Origin: Aedes albopictus
Taxonomy: Eukaryota; Arthropoda; Insecta; Diptera; Culicidae
Length of the DNA stretch: 64,000 bases
Assembly: GCF_035046485.1 (NCBI RefSeq)
Contig: NC_085137.1
Span: 442,126,334-442,190,333, forward strand
Direction: 5' to 3'
In this document: positions 1 to 10,449 of the stretch, piece after piece
Position numbering within the stretch: the stretch's first letter is position 1
Layout of the letters: every line of letters starts with the position of its first letter
The notes under the pieces: generated by a model
What the model was told of the DNA's origin: nothing
The model's database searches: none
The model's input: only the letters and a program-made list of their open reading frames with translations
Translations under genes and position numbers: made by a program

Positions 1-154
1 CAACTCTCCAAGAGCATCTAAGGGTGGGCCCCTTTGGTCTTATGGCGGGTTTATTGTTGAGTTGATGTCGTTTTGCAGAGCAATTTGGTTTATGCATGGT
101 TTTAAAGAATAGGTTTTGAAGAATACTTCAAAAACATTATAAAAATAATCTTGT

Positions 155-545
155 TACTTGGGCGGCTCCTAGGTCCACGAGCTTGGGGTCGCATTGCATC
201 GCCTTCAAGACGTCCGAGTTCTTAGACTGTTCGGTCTTGATGACGAAGGCGTCGCCTTTCTCGCGTTTGGCACCTACCCTCTTACGCCTTCTCGGTTTGG
301 CGTCCGTAACCTCCTCAACCAGAGATTTTCTTCTTCTTCTTCCGCTTAACTTTCATCCAAGGAGGGTCCTCTCCTTGGCTCGCCCTCTATGGCTGCTGAG
401 GGCCCAACAACGGTCCCAACCCCATGTTCCCAGCCTTTTCAGCCAAATCCGTTGATTCCTGTACTGATTTTATCGTACTCCAGCAGTCCTCGACAGGGGC
501 TTCATCGCCATCTTCAACCGGCTACGCTGTCTCGAGATTCTGCGC
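155..545 (-). pseudogene. Non-LTR retrotransposon ORF1 (gag-like) fossil
   Basis: Reading the minus strand gives a gag-like stretch ending in FVIKTEQSKNSDVLKAMQCD followed by PKLVDLGA. That is the signature of ORF1 proteins in R1/LOA/I-type non-LTR elements, where a lysine/arginine-rich linker precedes the RNA-binding region. Upstream of it lie an acidic segment and a run of lysines. The frame carries at least two stop codons and a frameshift inside the AAG repeat near 330, so the copy is dead. The matching pol is not seen next to it. Family assignment is by motif memory only. Confidence 0.6.
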
Positions 546-582
546 ATATACGGTTGCGACATTAGTCGATCTAGTCTAGATT

Positions 583-1003
583 GTACCGGGGACGTGGCGC
601 AATTGGTCACACGTTTGCTTCAAGAGCAGATGGTCATGGGTTTGATCCCAGCCTCGGCACTTTCGTTAGTTGCTCATTCCCCCTGAAAGCAGCTTATATT
701 GACCTTCTTCTGAGCCCAAGGCTCAAATGGACCCGCATACTTGAACATCGGCGAACCGCAACCCATAATGGACCTCCAATCGGACTGGAAACAGGAACAA
801 CCAACAGCCACACATCAATATCATCGTGCTCATAATTCTACCATGATAGCGTAGAAAGTGAAAGCAGCGCAACGGCAACCAGCTCGATATAGTGGAATTA
901 TAGAATACATTCAGGCGCTGTACAAAGTGTAAGTACAGCTTCCAATTGGAATCGCTCGCGCAGTGCCCTAGTGGACAAAAGAGCAGTAAATTAAGTTAAG
1001 TGA
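583..1003 (+). mobile_element. tRNA-derived SINE-like element
   Basis: The segment starts with a tRNA-like head at about 589-662: an A-box-like TGGCGCAATTGGTC and, about 40 nt later, a B-box-like GGTTTGATCCC, the spacing expected of an internal Pol III promoter. A non-coding body of some 340 nt follows, without a clear poly(A). The acceptor halves do not pair well, so this is not a functional tRNA. The 3' boundary is estimated from where the next repeat begins. Confidence 0.5.
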
Positions 1004-1041
1004 TTGAAGAATAGTCTTGATCCTGCCGGGACGGTTGTCAG

Positions 1042-1251
1042 TACCGTAAACTGGGGTGTAGTTGATCAGTGGGGTGAACCTAATCACTCAATTACCCGCG
1101 GATATCGACTTTCAAGGAAGCAACAATTATGTTTTAATCATTCGCAATCCAATGACGTAACATTAAAATGGAATAGTAGTCAAAGTCAATATCCGTGGGT
1201 AATTGAGTGATCAAGTTCCCCCACTGATCAACTACACCCCAGGTTACGGTA
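1042..1251. mobile_element. MITE, TACCGTAAA family, copy 1
   Basis: The ends are inverted repeats: TACCGTAAACTGGGGTGTAG at the left, and its near complement (CTACACCCCAGGTTACGGTA) at the right. The arms run about 70 bp and include TGATCAGTGGGG. TA occurs at both outer edges, as for Tc1/mariner-type insertions. There is no coding capacity. Two further members lie at 8305-8463 and 32233-33016. Confidence 0.75.
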
Positions 1252-1257
1252 CCGCAC

Positions 1258-1412
1258 ATTGTTGATGACGTAGAGTTTTGGGCGCAGTTTGACCATCATC
1301 AGGTAGTGGTCAGAGTCGATGTTACTTGCTTCCCGATAGGTCCTGATAATATCGATATTGTCGGCAATGTATGTGAATGGGAACGTTTGCTGTGGTGATC
1401 TCCAGATGCAAC
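1258..1412 (-). pseudogene. RTE-like endonuclease domain fragment
   Basis: The minus strand holds an uninterrupted frame of about 50 codons with IWRSPQQ, then TYREASNIDSDHYLMMVKLR. This corresponds to the C-terminal part of an apurinic-type endonuclease of a non-LTR element, including the catalytic SDH. The same region of the intact element at 21178-24147 reads NIDSDHYL. About ten residues around the usual ID motif appear deleted. It abuts the MITE at 1042-1251, which probably inserted beside or into it. Confidence 0.6.
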
Positions 1413-1695
1413 GGTAAGGGAGGCCAAGCTCGTGCCCAAGTGAGGGGTTTTGGAGGTTAATCCTCTCCCATTACCGATGTTCATATACTAGGCGTCCCTC
1501 CGCCCATTGCCAAGATTAGGAAAAACTTTTCGCCTTTTCTGTGTACGGGCCTGAGGTAGGCTATATGGAATGTCACGAATGACCTGGTCTTGGTCGCGCT
1601 GAACTTTCCAAATCGTCGGTCTGAACTCCGCCTCCCGCAAATGCTATGGGTCAATCGACAGTTTTTTAGACAAACCCATGTCCTACTAAGGCCAG
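1413..1695. other. Unassigned sequence
   Basis: Mixed-composition sequence next to the endonuclease fragment. The minus strand may continue decayed non-LTR coding, but no motif is clear enough to assign. Confidence 0.3.
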
Positions 1696-1834
1696 TAGTA
1701 CACAGGGTCAAATATTTGACAAGGAAAGAACTCAAGAAACAACATCAGTTTGACACTAATGAAAATTTGATCGAGTCAAACAAGATGTTTGAGCATTGGT
1801 TTCTTTTCGGACAAATATTTGACCCTGTGTACTA
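1696..1834. mobile_element. Short hairpin MITE with TA ends
   Basis: TAGTACACAGGGTCAAATAT at the left is mirrored by the complement ending CCCTGTGTACTA at the right, giving about 25-bp terminal inverted repeats around a 90-bp unrelated core. The outer TA at each edge is compatible with a TA target duplication. No coding capacity. Confidence 0.7.
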
Positions 1835-2729
1835 GCAGCTTAACTCTCCTAAGTAAGTCATACTTTGACATTTCCTCTCCATATTCCATGTAACGGTATA
1901 GATGGGAGTGGCCTGGCATAGTGACATTCATGCTTATGTTATTCATTAGGGCGTTATTTTAGTAACACTGAACACTCTGCAAAGATGCGAGGATTGTCGA
2001 AAAGCCAGCAGTTTAGCGAACAGTTGGGAGTAGAATATCTCTTTGTGAAGTGCGGATGTGTACACCCAAATGTAAGCTTGAAATATTGTAATTAGGTCAT
2101 ACTTTGTTACTAAATAAATCAATTTTCAGCATTGAAGCTGCTCAGATGAAAGCTGCTGTCAATCGCGTGTTTTTCCGTGCAAGGGTGGTACTCCTAACAA
2201 TATTCTTGTTAAGATTTGGTCAAAGTTAACTCTTCAGCCGTGTTCCTAAGCAGTTTAGACATGATTATCAAAAGGAACACGAATGTTAAGTATCCAATCT
2301 GCGAAGAGAATCGTAACTATTTATGATAATGCTACCGAATGTGACGGAATGCTAATAAGCTATGGGAATCGCTGCATCTGCCGTTGCTGGGGAATGAGTT
2401 GTATGGAAAAATTGTAGGTTGAATAATAAACCAGAATGAGGCAAGCACCAATCATATTTTATTGCATTATTGTCCAACGAATTATGTACGTCTGCCAAAT
2501 CATGCACGAAGTAAGAGTCACCAGAAAACACTACAATTGAGTAAGATTTGACTCATTAGAGTAAGTGTATCCTTTCCACTGTGGTGATGATGGAATAGAA
2601 TCTCTTCATCAAGCTCTATGCATTGCAAAACCATTTCAATAGAATTGATATAAACTAGTAAAACCAAGTTACCAACCTCATTTTGAGTTTACGCTTCATC
2701 GGAACGTCTCAGTTCGGAATCAAGCAGTA
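1835..2729. other. Intergenic, upstream of the 288-codon ORF
   Basis: AT-rich sequence with no repeat or ORF recognised. Just before the next gene there is an arthropod initiator-like TCAGTT (2709-2714), which would give a 5' UTR of only about 19 nt. A TATAAA-like string near 2648 is too far upstream to pair with it. Promoter placement is speculative. Confidence 0.35.
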
Positions 2730-3596
2730 ATGTTAATACTTCTATGTTTATCATTTATCGTACCTCCAACATCTGCATCCCCTCCAAAGTTTTGGGAGGT
2801 GTGTAGAGTACTCTACAGCAGTTTCAGTTACCCCCAGCTGTCCCTTTCGGACCAGTGTGCCATCAGAAATGGAACTTGGAACGCAGTTGTTGCAGTCATC
2901 CTACCAAATGCTAACGTTTCAGAAAACTGGAACCAATCGCAGTTCGATTTGATATCTCTGTTCGATTCCAGCACGGCAGACTGCTTGCGGTTTGTGATCC
3001 ACTATATCATAGGGCCCTCTTTGATGGAGGTAACTGTTGGTGCATCTTGTGACGATATGCATAAGCTGTCCTTTAAAATACGCCAAAGGTTTTCGCTTAA
3101 ATCAAGAGCTCCTATGGAGATCTACGTCAACCGGCTCAAACCCGAGATCTACTGTTTGCCAACTAGCGACTTAATAGATTTGACATTCATAGTCAACAGT
3201 TTCATGATAGTTGGTACTGAGTACGGTCAGATGTTGCTGCTACCAAGAGAACCGGATCATCTAATCATCGACCAGGAAATTAGAGACAGAATCGAGTCGC
3301 GTTTCGATATACAACTAAACTACTCACGAACAGTCAACAAAAAGCCGGAAAATTGCAGTTGCGAGACGATTGGCTACTATAACGAATGGATGACCAATTG
3401 CAGCACACTGAATGGTGACGCTACAGTGGTAGACTACGACCTCGAAGAGCTCAACCCAAATGGGGCAACGGAAGAAAGAGCTTCTTTCAATGCAGGAATG
3501 TTACTGCTTGTGGTGATGGTCGTCGGAGCACTTATTGTGGTTTTTGTGAAGGCTTTGCGCATCCTGAAGAAACGATCCAGTGTGAATGGGTCTTAA
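2730..3596 (+). CDS. Unknown single-pass membrane glycoprotein (288 aa)
   Basis: Intact intronless frame. Residues 1-16 are a signal peptide (hydrophobic core, probable cut after TSA). The ectodomain (about 17-255) has eight cysteines (25, 43, 84, 107, 142, 209, 211, 224), enough for four disulfides, and six N-glycosylation sequons (N47, 62, 68, 197, 208, 223). Residues 256-273 form one hydrophobic helix, followed by a short basic tail (KALRILKKR). The predicted topology is therefore type I, at the cell surface. No known domain is recognised, and nothing resembles retroviral or transposon proteins, so it is probably a fast-evolving host gene. Two AATAAA signals follow at 3852 and 3864. Start choice: the first ATG after an in-frame stop, and it gives a good signal peptide. 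Confidence 0.7.
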   Translation: MLILLCLSFIVPPTSASPPKFWEVCRVLYSSFSYPQLSLSDQCAIRNGTWNAVVAVILPNANVSENWNQSQFDLISLFDSSTADCLRFVIHYIIGPSLMEVTVGASCDDMHKLSFKIRQRFSLKSRAPMEIYVNRLKPEIYCLPTSDLIDLTFIVNSFMIVGTEYGQMLLLPREPDHLIIDQEIRDRIESRFDIQLNYSRTVNKKPENCSCETIGYYNEWMTNCSTLNGDATVVDYDLEELNPNGATEERASFNAGMLLLVVMVVGALIVVFVKALRILKKRSSVNGS

Positions 3597-3792
3597 ATTC
3601 ATATTCAAAACTCTGTATACACAATATGCCAAATTTGTTTAAACTCGCTTAGTTTAGTGGACCAAAACCAAAACCCAAAAAAAAAACACTTTTTACTTAA
3701 TATGTAATTAACATGTATGTATATGACTAAAACTTTAGTTTGAGGGTATTTTAGAGAGGAGGGAGGGGTGTTAAAGAGGAAAAAGGAGAATC

Positions 3793-4131
3793 AACAGAAA
3801 TGAAAAGAAGTGTAGAATTAGTATAGTTAAAATATACAATACTAAAAAAAAAATAAACACAAAAATAAAGAAATTAAAATGGAGAAAAGGATAATCGGTT
3901 AACATTTTTTTACAACCTAGAATTCAGTAATATACTGAATCAATTTAGGTGAAAAATCTGTGTTGGAACTACCAAAGAAGATTTTTACCTTAATTGATCC
4001 AGTATATTACTGAAATCGAGGTTGTAAAAAAATCTTAACCGATTATCCTTTTCTCCATTTTCATTTCTTTATTTTTTTATTATTGTACAATTCTAACTAT
4101 GCTAATTCTACACTTCATTTTCATTTCTGTT
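3793..4131. repeat. Inverted duplication (hairpin, about 340 bp)
   Basis: Two arms of roughly 165 bp (3793-3960 and 3972-4131) are imperfect reverse complements around a loop of about 10 nt; both contain GGATAATCGGTTAA and CAGTAATATACTG. The left arm includes the poly(A) signals after the 288-codon ORF, so a transcript reading on would fold back. There is no clear target duplication. It is either a MITE or a local inverted duplication of the gene's 3' flank. Confidence 0.75.
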
Positions 4132-5009
4132 ATCTAAATGAAGGTTCTGTGCATCAAGTACATAACTTTTCCGATGTACACACATTGCTTACTTATTTTA
4201 CCAGCAGTGGCAGTAGTTCACATTTACTTAGTAGAATCACTCTCCTAACACGATTCTATAACAGTGCACTTTCCCACATTTTTTAAACATGTCATGAACT
4301 GTTTGGCAAAAGGTTTAAACCAAGCAAAACCCTAAAGTACATGTATCACTACAATCGGATTGTGTATCCCCGGTAGCTATAGCCCGGAAGTCCCAGAGCG
4401 CATCGTGCAATGTCCGAATGCAATGAACCCCATCGGATCGAAATGGAAAACCATGTGATACATGTGATTGATGTAGGTGTTGTCGTCACTTGACGCATTT
4501 CCGCCGGAACTACCACGTAGTAGGGAATGAGGGGAAAACATTCGACAAACATGTCCCTTCGAACGGCGGCGGCAGCGGCGGTGATGGTACCCCACAGTTG
4601 CGATGTGGAAAATCCCTTCCGGGAGGAAGCGAACAGTTGTATTTCACATGTCCGTTTCTGCCGAATCCACAGATTGGATGGTATGGGTATGCGTGTGTCT
4701 TTTGGTTATCCTTGAAATAATTTCAATTTAGTTGAAGTTGTACTGGAAACAAATGAGAGCGCGGTAAAAGATTACCAACATATATTCAACTGAGCAGCTG
4801 TAGAGATCTGTCAATAGTAGTAGGAGTAATCAGTAACGATTAAAGAACTAACATTCCTTCCATTTCCCTGGGAAGTGACCTGCACCGATATTGACAATTT
4901 TTAATTTTAAGACTTTCGATTTGTGCTCATTGAAAATAATGCAGTTTAAACGGGTGTAAAAGGTCTTGGTGCAAACCAATACCAATGTTGATAGGTCCTT
5001 TTCAAATGT
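4132..5009. other. Intergenic with a GC-balanced island
   Basis: Most is AT-rich and unassigned. 4340-4720 is clearly less AT-rich than its surroundings, contains a GGCGGCGGCAGCGGCGG run, and is open on both strands for 60-75 codons. No splice sites or homology can be argued with confidence, so no gene is called. Confidence 0.3.
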
Positions 5010-6290
5010 TGCAAGGGGAGTACCACAAAATTTGTGGAGCATTTCAAGGGCATTCCGACAGGTTTTGTTGGTGTTTCAATGGATTACGGATATTTCAAGG
5101 ACGTTTCAAAGGGCTTTGGGGGAAGATCTTAGGAGCTTAGCATTTTCAGGGGCGCTTTAGAGGGCTTTTCGGATGCGTTTCAGGGGGTTTCTGGAGCCTT
5201 TAACCCTTCAGGACGCGCGCCGTTGTAAAAAGTACAACACTACTAAAAAAAAAAGTCGCTCGTTGTATAAAGCACATTTAAGGCTTTTCAGGGGGGTTTC
5301 AAGGGGTTTCAATTTTTTTCTTTAAAGTTGCCAGAGGATTTAGGGCGTTCAGAGGAAATCCTTAAGGACCCACTGAAAGGCCCCGAAGCACCCTAGAGAC
5401 TCTCTGGAACTCCCGTGAGAATTACTGAAAAGGTCATAAGACCTCCAGACCCCTTAAACGCTCTTAAGACTTCCATATACACCCTGAAACATCCTTGGGG
5501 ATTCTAGAATACTCTGAGCGTTCCCAAAAACCCTGAATCCCCCTGAAGCGTTGCTAAGATCTCTCTGGTACCATCTAAAACCACCTGAAACGCAGACCTT
5601 TAGGTACCTCCTGAGAACCCCTTGAACCTCCTGAAACGCTACTGATACTCCCTGGACCACTGAGACCATCTGAAACGTCCCTGCGACCCCCAAAGGACCC
5701 AGGAACCCTCAGAAACCCTACAGAATCCCCTGGAACGCATCTGAAACACCTTTGAGACCTTTAAGTACCCCCTTGAAACTCTCTGGGATCCCTTCCTTAC
5801 GCCCTTGAAACCCTCTGAATCACTTCAAAAGCTTCTTGAAGCGCTCCTGCGACCCCTTGGAACCCCCTGAAACCAATCCCGAACAGAGATGGATATCTAG
5901 TGACCATGATAAGATCCCGAATTTGTTGCGGTTGAAGGGCATCGCGCAATCATAGCAAAAACGATAGAACTTCGTCGCCAAGTTTCAAAAATAAACCACG
6001 CTCCACGAAAAAAAAAACGAATCGTTCGGCTTGGGCGTCCCCAAGGCCTCATGAAACCCTCCAGAGGCCCCAAAAACTCTCATGGAGCGTCTCTGAGATC
6101 CCCTGAGACTTCTTTAAACCTAAGATCTCACGGTACTTCCTGAAACGCGCCTGAGACATCTTTGAAACGTCTCTAAATACTCTGAAACGCTTCTAAAACA
6201 TCCAGAAATGCCCCTTATACTCTCTGATACTCCCTTGAAACACCCTGAGATCCCTGAAACGCTCCTGAGAGTCCCTGAAGCGCCCCAAAA
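5010..6290. repeat. Degenerate CTGAAACG-type short-unit array
   Basis: Loose repeats of about 12 nt built on CCCTGAAAC and CTGAAACGC fill 5340-6290 in one orientation. From 5010 to about 5210 the same motif is present as its complement (GGGTTTC, TTTCAAGG). The switch point near 5210-5280 holds an unrelated segment with TTGTAAAAAGTACAACA. Reading frames here are by-products of the repeat. Sister arrays lie at 41480-42790 and 62960-63065. Confidence 0.75.
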
Positions 6291-7439
6291 TCCAATAATT
6301 TCGATGAACAGGCCAAGGTTGATGTAGATGTGTTTACATTGGTAACATTAGTGAATCAAGTGACACCAGTATCAAATAACACCAGTAAGTGGGCCTTTAG
6401 AACTCACAACGTGATCGCTTACTGGCAAAATCCGGTGGAGACCTTCACAATGAAGATGCTTTTGAAGGACTGCTTCGAGATATTCGCCAAATATTTCGAA
6501 AAATTGTACGTTGGAATCGATATGTTCGGAACTACTGGTCAGAGCCAATTTTTAGGAACTGAGGTAGCATTTCGTCCTTTCATCTATAAGATACAGCACA
6601 TAACATAAGTGGAACTCCGTAGTCAGAGCGAAGGAAAAAGTTCTCGCGTTTGGTATCATACAGGCGTATCTACAATGATCGATTTCTCTTCATCGATTTT
6701 CTCTTCGGATTATTCCAGAAAATACGACCATTTTTTGGATAATCTCTCGGTGTGTTTCGGTGAAGGACGACTAGGACTAGCATCTACAACAACAAAAAGA
6801 ACCAAAAATGTCTTGCCGGCCAAGTTATTAATCAAACAGAAAATCGATGAAGAGAAATCGACCATTGTAGATACGCCCGTATGATACTGAGCGCGAGAGT
6901 TGTATTATTTTCCAGCACGAGAAACTGGTATATCTTTTATAAAAGGCGTCGAACTGTCATTTATTTTGGTAAACAAAAAATATCTGATCCAACCAGTATT
7001 CCAGTTTTGGCAAAGAATACAGGAACGAAGATTGGCATGCTGAAGATCCAGTTATTCATTTTGTCATAAATTCATTGAAATCTTTGAAATAACACATCCA
7101 CGTTTCACATATCGATCTTTCTTCATATTTAATGCTTGAAAACGTATTTTTGACTGAAGTTTACAAAGCTTTATCACAATTTATATCCTGTTTTTTTTTA
7201 TCTCCGCGTGCTACCAGTCTAGATCTATGAGGTCTTTGTTTTACTTCACAGCAATGAAAAATGGTATGGTAATAATGTTATAACTCATTAGACATTTCGA
7301 TGCCCTGAGTACAGAGTACAGAATCGGAAAGGCATCAACGTTTTGAGCCAGAGTTCCACTTATGTTATGTGTACAGGTCGGACAGCCTTTGAACTATTCT
7401 GTTGTTTGGCTTTCCTACATGTATTTCTTCAAACATTAA
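6279..7439 (+). pseudogene. Unknown ORF split by a TIR element
   Basis: An open frame runs from 6279 to 6596 (106 codons, containing HNVIAYWQNPVETF and EIFAKYFEKLYVG). It is then broken by the 775-bp element at 6597-7371, which carries a TACAG duplication on each side. Skipping the element and one TACAG, the same frame resumes at 7377 for 20 codons to a stop at 7437-7439. The composition looks protein-like, but no family is recognised, so it could be a host exon or an old transposon gene. There is no convincing ATG at its start. Confidence 0.45.
6597..7371. mobile_element. Non-autonomous TIR element with 5-bp TSD
   Basis: The terminal inverted repeat starts CACATAACATAAGTGGAACT at the left and is matched by AGTTCCACTTATGTTATGTG at the right. 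It is flanked by TACAG at 6592-6596 and 7372-7376. A second, inner inverted repeat of about 50 bp (GGTATCATACAGGCGTATCT and its complement) sits at 6651-6900. No transposase. The 5-bp duplication and CAC terminus resemble the two larger foldbacks at 10450 and 28307. Confidence 0.75.
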
Positions 7440-8304
7440 TAATATGGATTTCTCCGAAAAATTTTCTAGAAATTTTTCAGAAAATTCTTCTAGGAATTTT
7501 TCCAGGAATATTTTTTCAAATATACCATTCCAGATTTTCTTCACATAGATTCGGATTTTGTTTCAGAAGTTGTTCTGGGGTTTTCCTTTGGAAATTTAGA
7601 GATTTTTTTTTTCTGAGAATTGCTTTAGATATTTCTCCAAGAGATGTCTAAGGATTCCTTCAGAAAATCCTCCCGAGATCCCTCGAAAATTTATTAAGGG
7701 ATGTTACCAATTTTATTTTTCTGTTGCATGTTCGATTTTAACTTGTGAATATTCTCACAATTTTAATGTGCATTTATAGGGTTCTTCCATAGCTCAGGAG
7801 AAAAATAGCCCTAGCAACCAAAGCGGTTGCATACTTCCAGGTCATTTCTAACGATAAATGACTGCAAGACAGGCAAACGGTTCCTAGCACGGACATCATT
7901 ATGCAGCCGTCTTGCATTAAAACCCGATTCGGAATGGCCAAGTAGGATTAGTTTTCCTAGACAAAATTAAGCTATGAACACAGAAAAAAGACTGCTAACA
8001 AGAATGCAATCAGGCATACAAAACACAAGCTCCGGGATGACTGATGGACCTAGAACAAATATATAACCTCGTCATCCTGTGATCGTAAATTTTTGCCCAT
8101 TAGGGTAGCAGGCCAAATTTTATGTTGAGTGTTGTATTCCATCAAATTTATGTTTTGTGTGTGTCAATTAGTGAAATCGTGCATTATTGTGCATTTGTAG
8201 TGTTCTGAATTATTTTTCCCAGGGCCAAGTGAAAAATAAAATAGAACATTTGTAGGGTTCCATGTTATTTCACGTAACAGGGACTTCGTCAAGAATTTCA
8301 TAAG
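7440..8304. other. Low-complexity and unassigned sequence
   Basis: 7440-7700 is a degenerate TTTTCCAGAAATTC-type array. 7700-8304 is AT-rich, unassigned sequence with a short inverted similarity (GTGCATTTATAGGGTTC against GTGCATTTGTAGTGTTC in direct order). No gene is supported. Confidence 0.35.
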
Positions 8305-8463
8305 TACCGTAAAGTGGGGTCAAATTGATCTCCGGGTCGAAATTGATCAGACGATTTTCCGTTAGATAAAACTTACTTCAAATTATTTAAAATACGCTAA
8401 ACCTAACCAAAAAACGTGTGATCAATTTTGACCCGAAGATCAAATTGACCCCGGTTTACGGTA
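8305..8463. mobile_element. MITE, TACCGTAAA family, copy 2
   Basis: Ends TACCGTAAAGTGGGGTCAAA and the complementary TTTACGGTA, with TA at each edge. The motif GGGTCAAATTGATC is repeated near both ends, and the core is AT-rich. Same family as 1042-1251 and 32233-33016. Non-coding. Confidence 0.8.
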
Positions 8464-8895
8464 CCTTTGTATGCCATTTGTGGAGAGATTTTTTAAAGAT
8501 TCGTTCAGAAATTCCTTTACGGATTTTCCCAAGAATCCTTACAAACATTTCGCAAGCATTTTTTCCTGGGAATGACTTGCAAAGTTGCTGCAGAAGTCTC
8601 TCATGATTCTAATTTTTGAGGAATTAAGGAATTTAAAGATGTTTCTTCAGGTATGGTCTTAGAAATAATGCTAGGCATTCATGCAGGAATTTCTCCAGAG
8701 ATTACTCTAGGAATGGTTGTTCAGTAATTCCTCCAAATATTTTTCAGGAATTTATTCCAGGAGTTGTCAAAGGTTTCTCGATGAGTTCTTGGAAATTCCT
8801 TAAATGATTCCTTAAAGAAGTCTTCAAGTGTTGGTGAAATTTCTAGCAAAACTTCTTTTGAATAATCCCTAGAGCATAATCTCCAAAACTTTCAG
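8464..8895. repeat. Degenerate GGAATTCCT-type array
   Basis: Loose repetition of TTCCTCCAGGAATT variants with a period of about 12 nt, strongly diverged. No coding capacity. Confidence 0.6.
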
Positions 8896-8965
8896 GTGCG
8901 CGATCCCCTTTGGCCAGCAGACGTACTTTTCGCGACCAACCATAGAAATTCTCTCATTTGATGTC

Positions 8966-9330
8966 TATTAGCTTAGCTTAGCTTAGCTTAGACTGACTGC
9001 ACACATCTATGGTTGCTATTCCGTGATTGACCCGAATCAATGACAGTTGCACAATGAATCAACTGAATAATTGACTGGGAGTGGTCAATATTCTCACTGT
9101 GCACGCTTCAGAGACTCTCTTTAACAGTACAATAACGGCGCCGGCCACGTCCTTGCAGTCAGGTTGGAATAGGGAAGAAATATTAGTAACAACCTTTGTT
9201 AAGTGAAGGCCCGCGTTTACTGCTGCGACTCCACCAAAGGCTGCAGGATGGAGTGTTTGTTATAGGAAAGGTATCGTTGGGTCTGGATTCACTTTGATAA
9301 GTAATATGACCTTCGTGTCATGCTGGTTGC
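8966..9330 (-). mobile_element. Non-LTR 3' end with (CTAAG)n tail
   Basis: The plus strand begins TTAGCTTAGCTTAGCTTAGA, that is, a (CTAAG)n tail on the minus strand, followed by a GC-balanced non-coding stretch resembling a 3' UTR. This is the pattern of a 5'-truncated non-LTR copy in minus orientation. No pol motif is included. Confidence 0.5.
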
Positions 9331-9612
9331 CGCGCTATTGTTTGCTTTACGCGGAAAACAAACAATCGACCACCCGCATCAGGTGGTCGCTTAATATTTA
9401 CTGTAAATGACGCGAAAAAATATGCAATTTAACACGCTATTATTCGCTTCACTCGGAAAGCAAACAATCGATCACCCACGTCAGGTGGTCACTTAATATT
9501 TCGAATCAAACCGCGGAAGCAAATAACACGACCGAACATGCAAGCTGACGCATTATTGTTCACTTCATATGAGAAGCAAACAACTGATCACCCACGTCAG
9601 GTGATCGTTCAG
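9331..9612. repeat. Tandem repeat with hairpin units (3 copies)
   Basis: Three diverged units of about 110-130 bp each contain a cgctATTgTTtgCTT-like start, an AAGCAAACAA stretch and an inverted core (GACCACCCGCATCAGGTGGTC in unit 1, GATCACCCACGTCAGGTGATC in unit 3). The complementary arms co-vary between units. The core of unit 3 recurs as ACGTCAGGTGATCGTTCAGT at 14902. Confidence 0.65.
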
Positions 9613-9644
9613 TGTATGTATGTATGTATGTATGTATGTATGTA
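9613..9644. repeat. (TATG)n microsatellite
   Basis: Eight perfect TATG repeats directly after the hairpin-unit array. Confidence 0.95.
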
Positions 9645-10449
9645 GCCACCATCCTAGCTTGAGTCTTGCTCTGCATGCAGTTCCACTTAACAGTAAAGAA
9701 TAAATTACATTACCACTCTGATTTCAACATACCGCTGTATGAAGGGCCAAAAGGGGGTGTGGCGGACCCGTAAGTAGATACACTTACGCGAAATCCGCGG
9801 GTTAAAGAGAATCTCCTTCCAGCAGTATGATCCAGCAGGGTGAATAATGAAATTCACATTACTTGTTAGGCTTTCTACGGGATGGTTTGTTTCAAGAAGG
9901 GCGCGTCAAATCCATTGCAACTGTTGGGATAGAAGAACCCATCTACAAGGATGTTATAGTAACTTCTCACCACACACCGGCTGGCAATCCACTCCGTCGT
10001 ACAGTTACAACTTCAATGATGCCCTGATGCACCCTCCCGACCCCGCATAGTTATATAGTCAATATTATAATTTGTTATGATGGAATATAGCATTTAAATA
10101 TGGAAATATCAATGTAATAGTATAATGAATAATTTGAATGAGTATCATTCGCTGACGAGTCCTTTCCTAACCTAGATGGCGTAAAATGAAATATAATTAA
10201 ATACAATTTAATGTAGCGAACTGAAATAAGATATTAACCATCTAATACCCAATCCCGCCTTTAGACGGGGTATAGTTTGAGCATTTTTGTAATTTTTGTG
10301 TCGTGGAAAATCTTTTTTTTTTATTTTTGGCAAATATTTGGGACTTTTCTGTATATCTCAAAATGGTTTTTGGTGTATTTTAAAGCGTATTTACATTTTT
10401 TTTAAATCATTGAAAAAATGATGTTTAAGTCACCTTTTAGAAATCATTG
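9645..10449. repeat. Dispersed repeat, left part
   Basis: 9870-9995 (GGGCGCGTCAAATCCATT, CTGTTGGGATAGAAGAACCC) is repeated in direct orientation at about 13628-13745. 10130-10180 (CGAGTCCTTTCCTAACCTAG) is repeated at 12743 and 12985. The foldback 10450-12348 therefore lies inside an older AT-rich repeat that continues to about 14 kb. An AATAAA near 9698 and TGTGGCGGACCCG near 9757 could be LTR boundaries, but no LTR pair is proven. Confidence 0.5.

Noticed and set aside
4377..4595. Minus-strand frame with HMYHMVFHFDPMGF, faintly like a copper-transporter N-terminus
   Set aside because: Too short, no splice sites, resemblance limited to Met/His spacing.
9338..9618. CRISPR-like repeat-spacer pattern
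   Set aside because: Only three diverged units with unequal spacing in a eukaryotic, TE-rich context.
9645..9760. LTR boundary (AATAAA, then AAAAGGGGG and TGTGGCGG)
   Set aside because: No second LTR copy or target duplication could be found.
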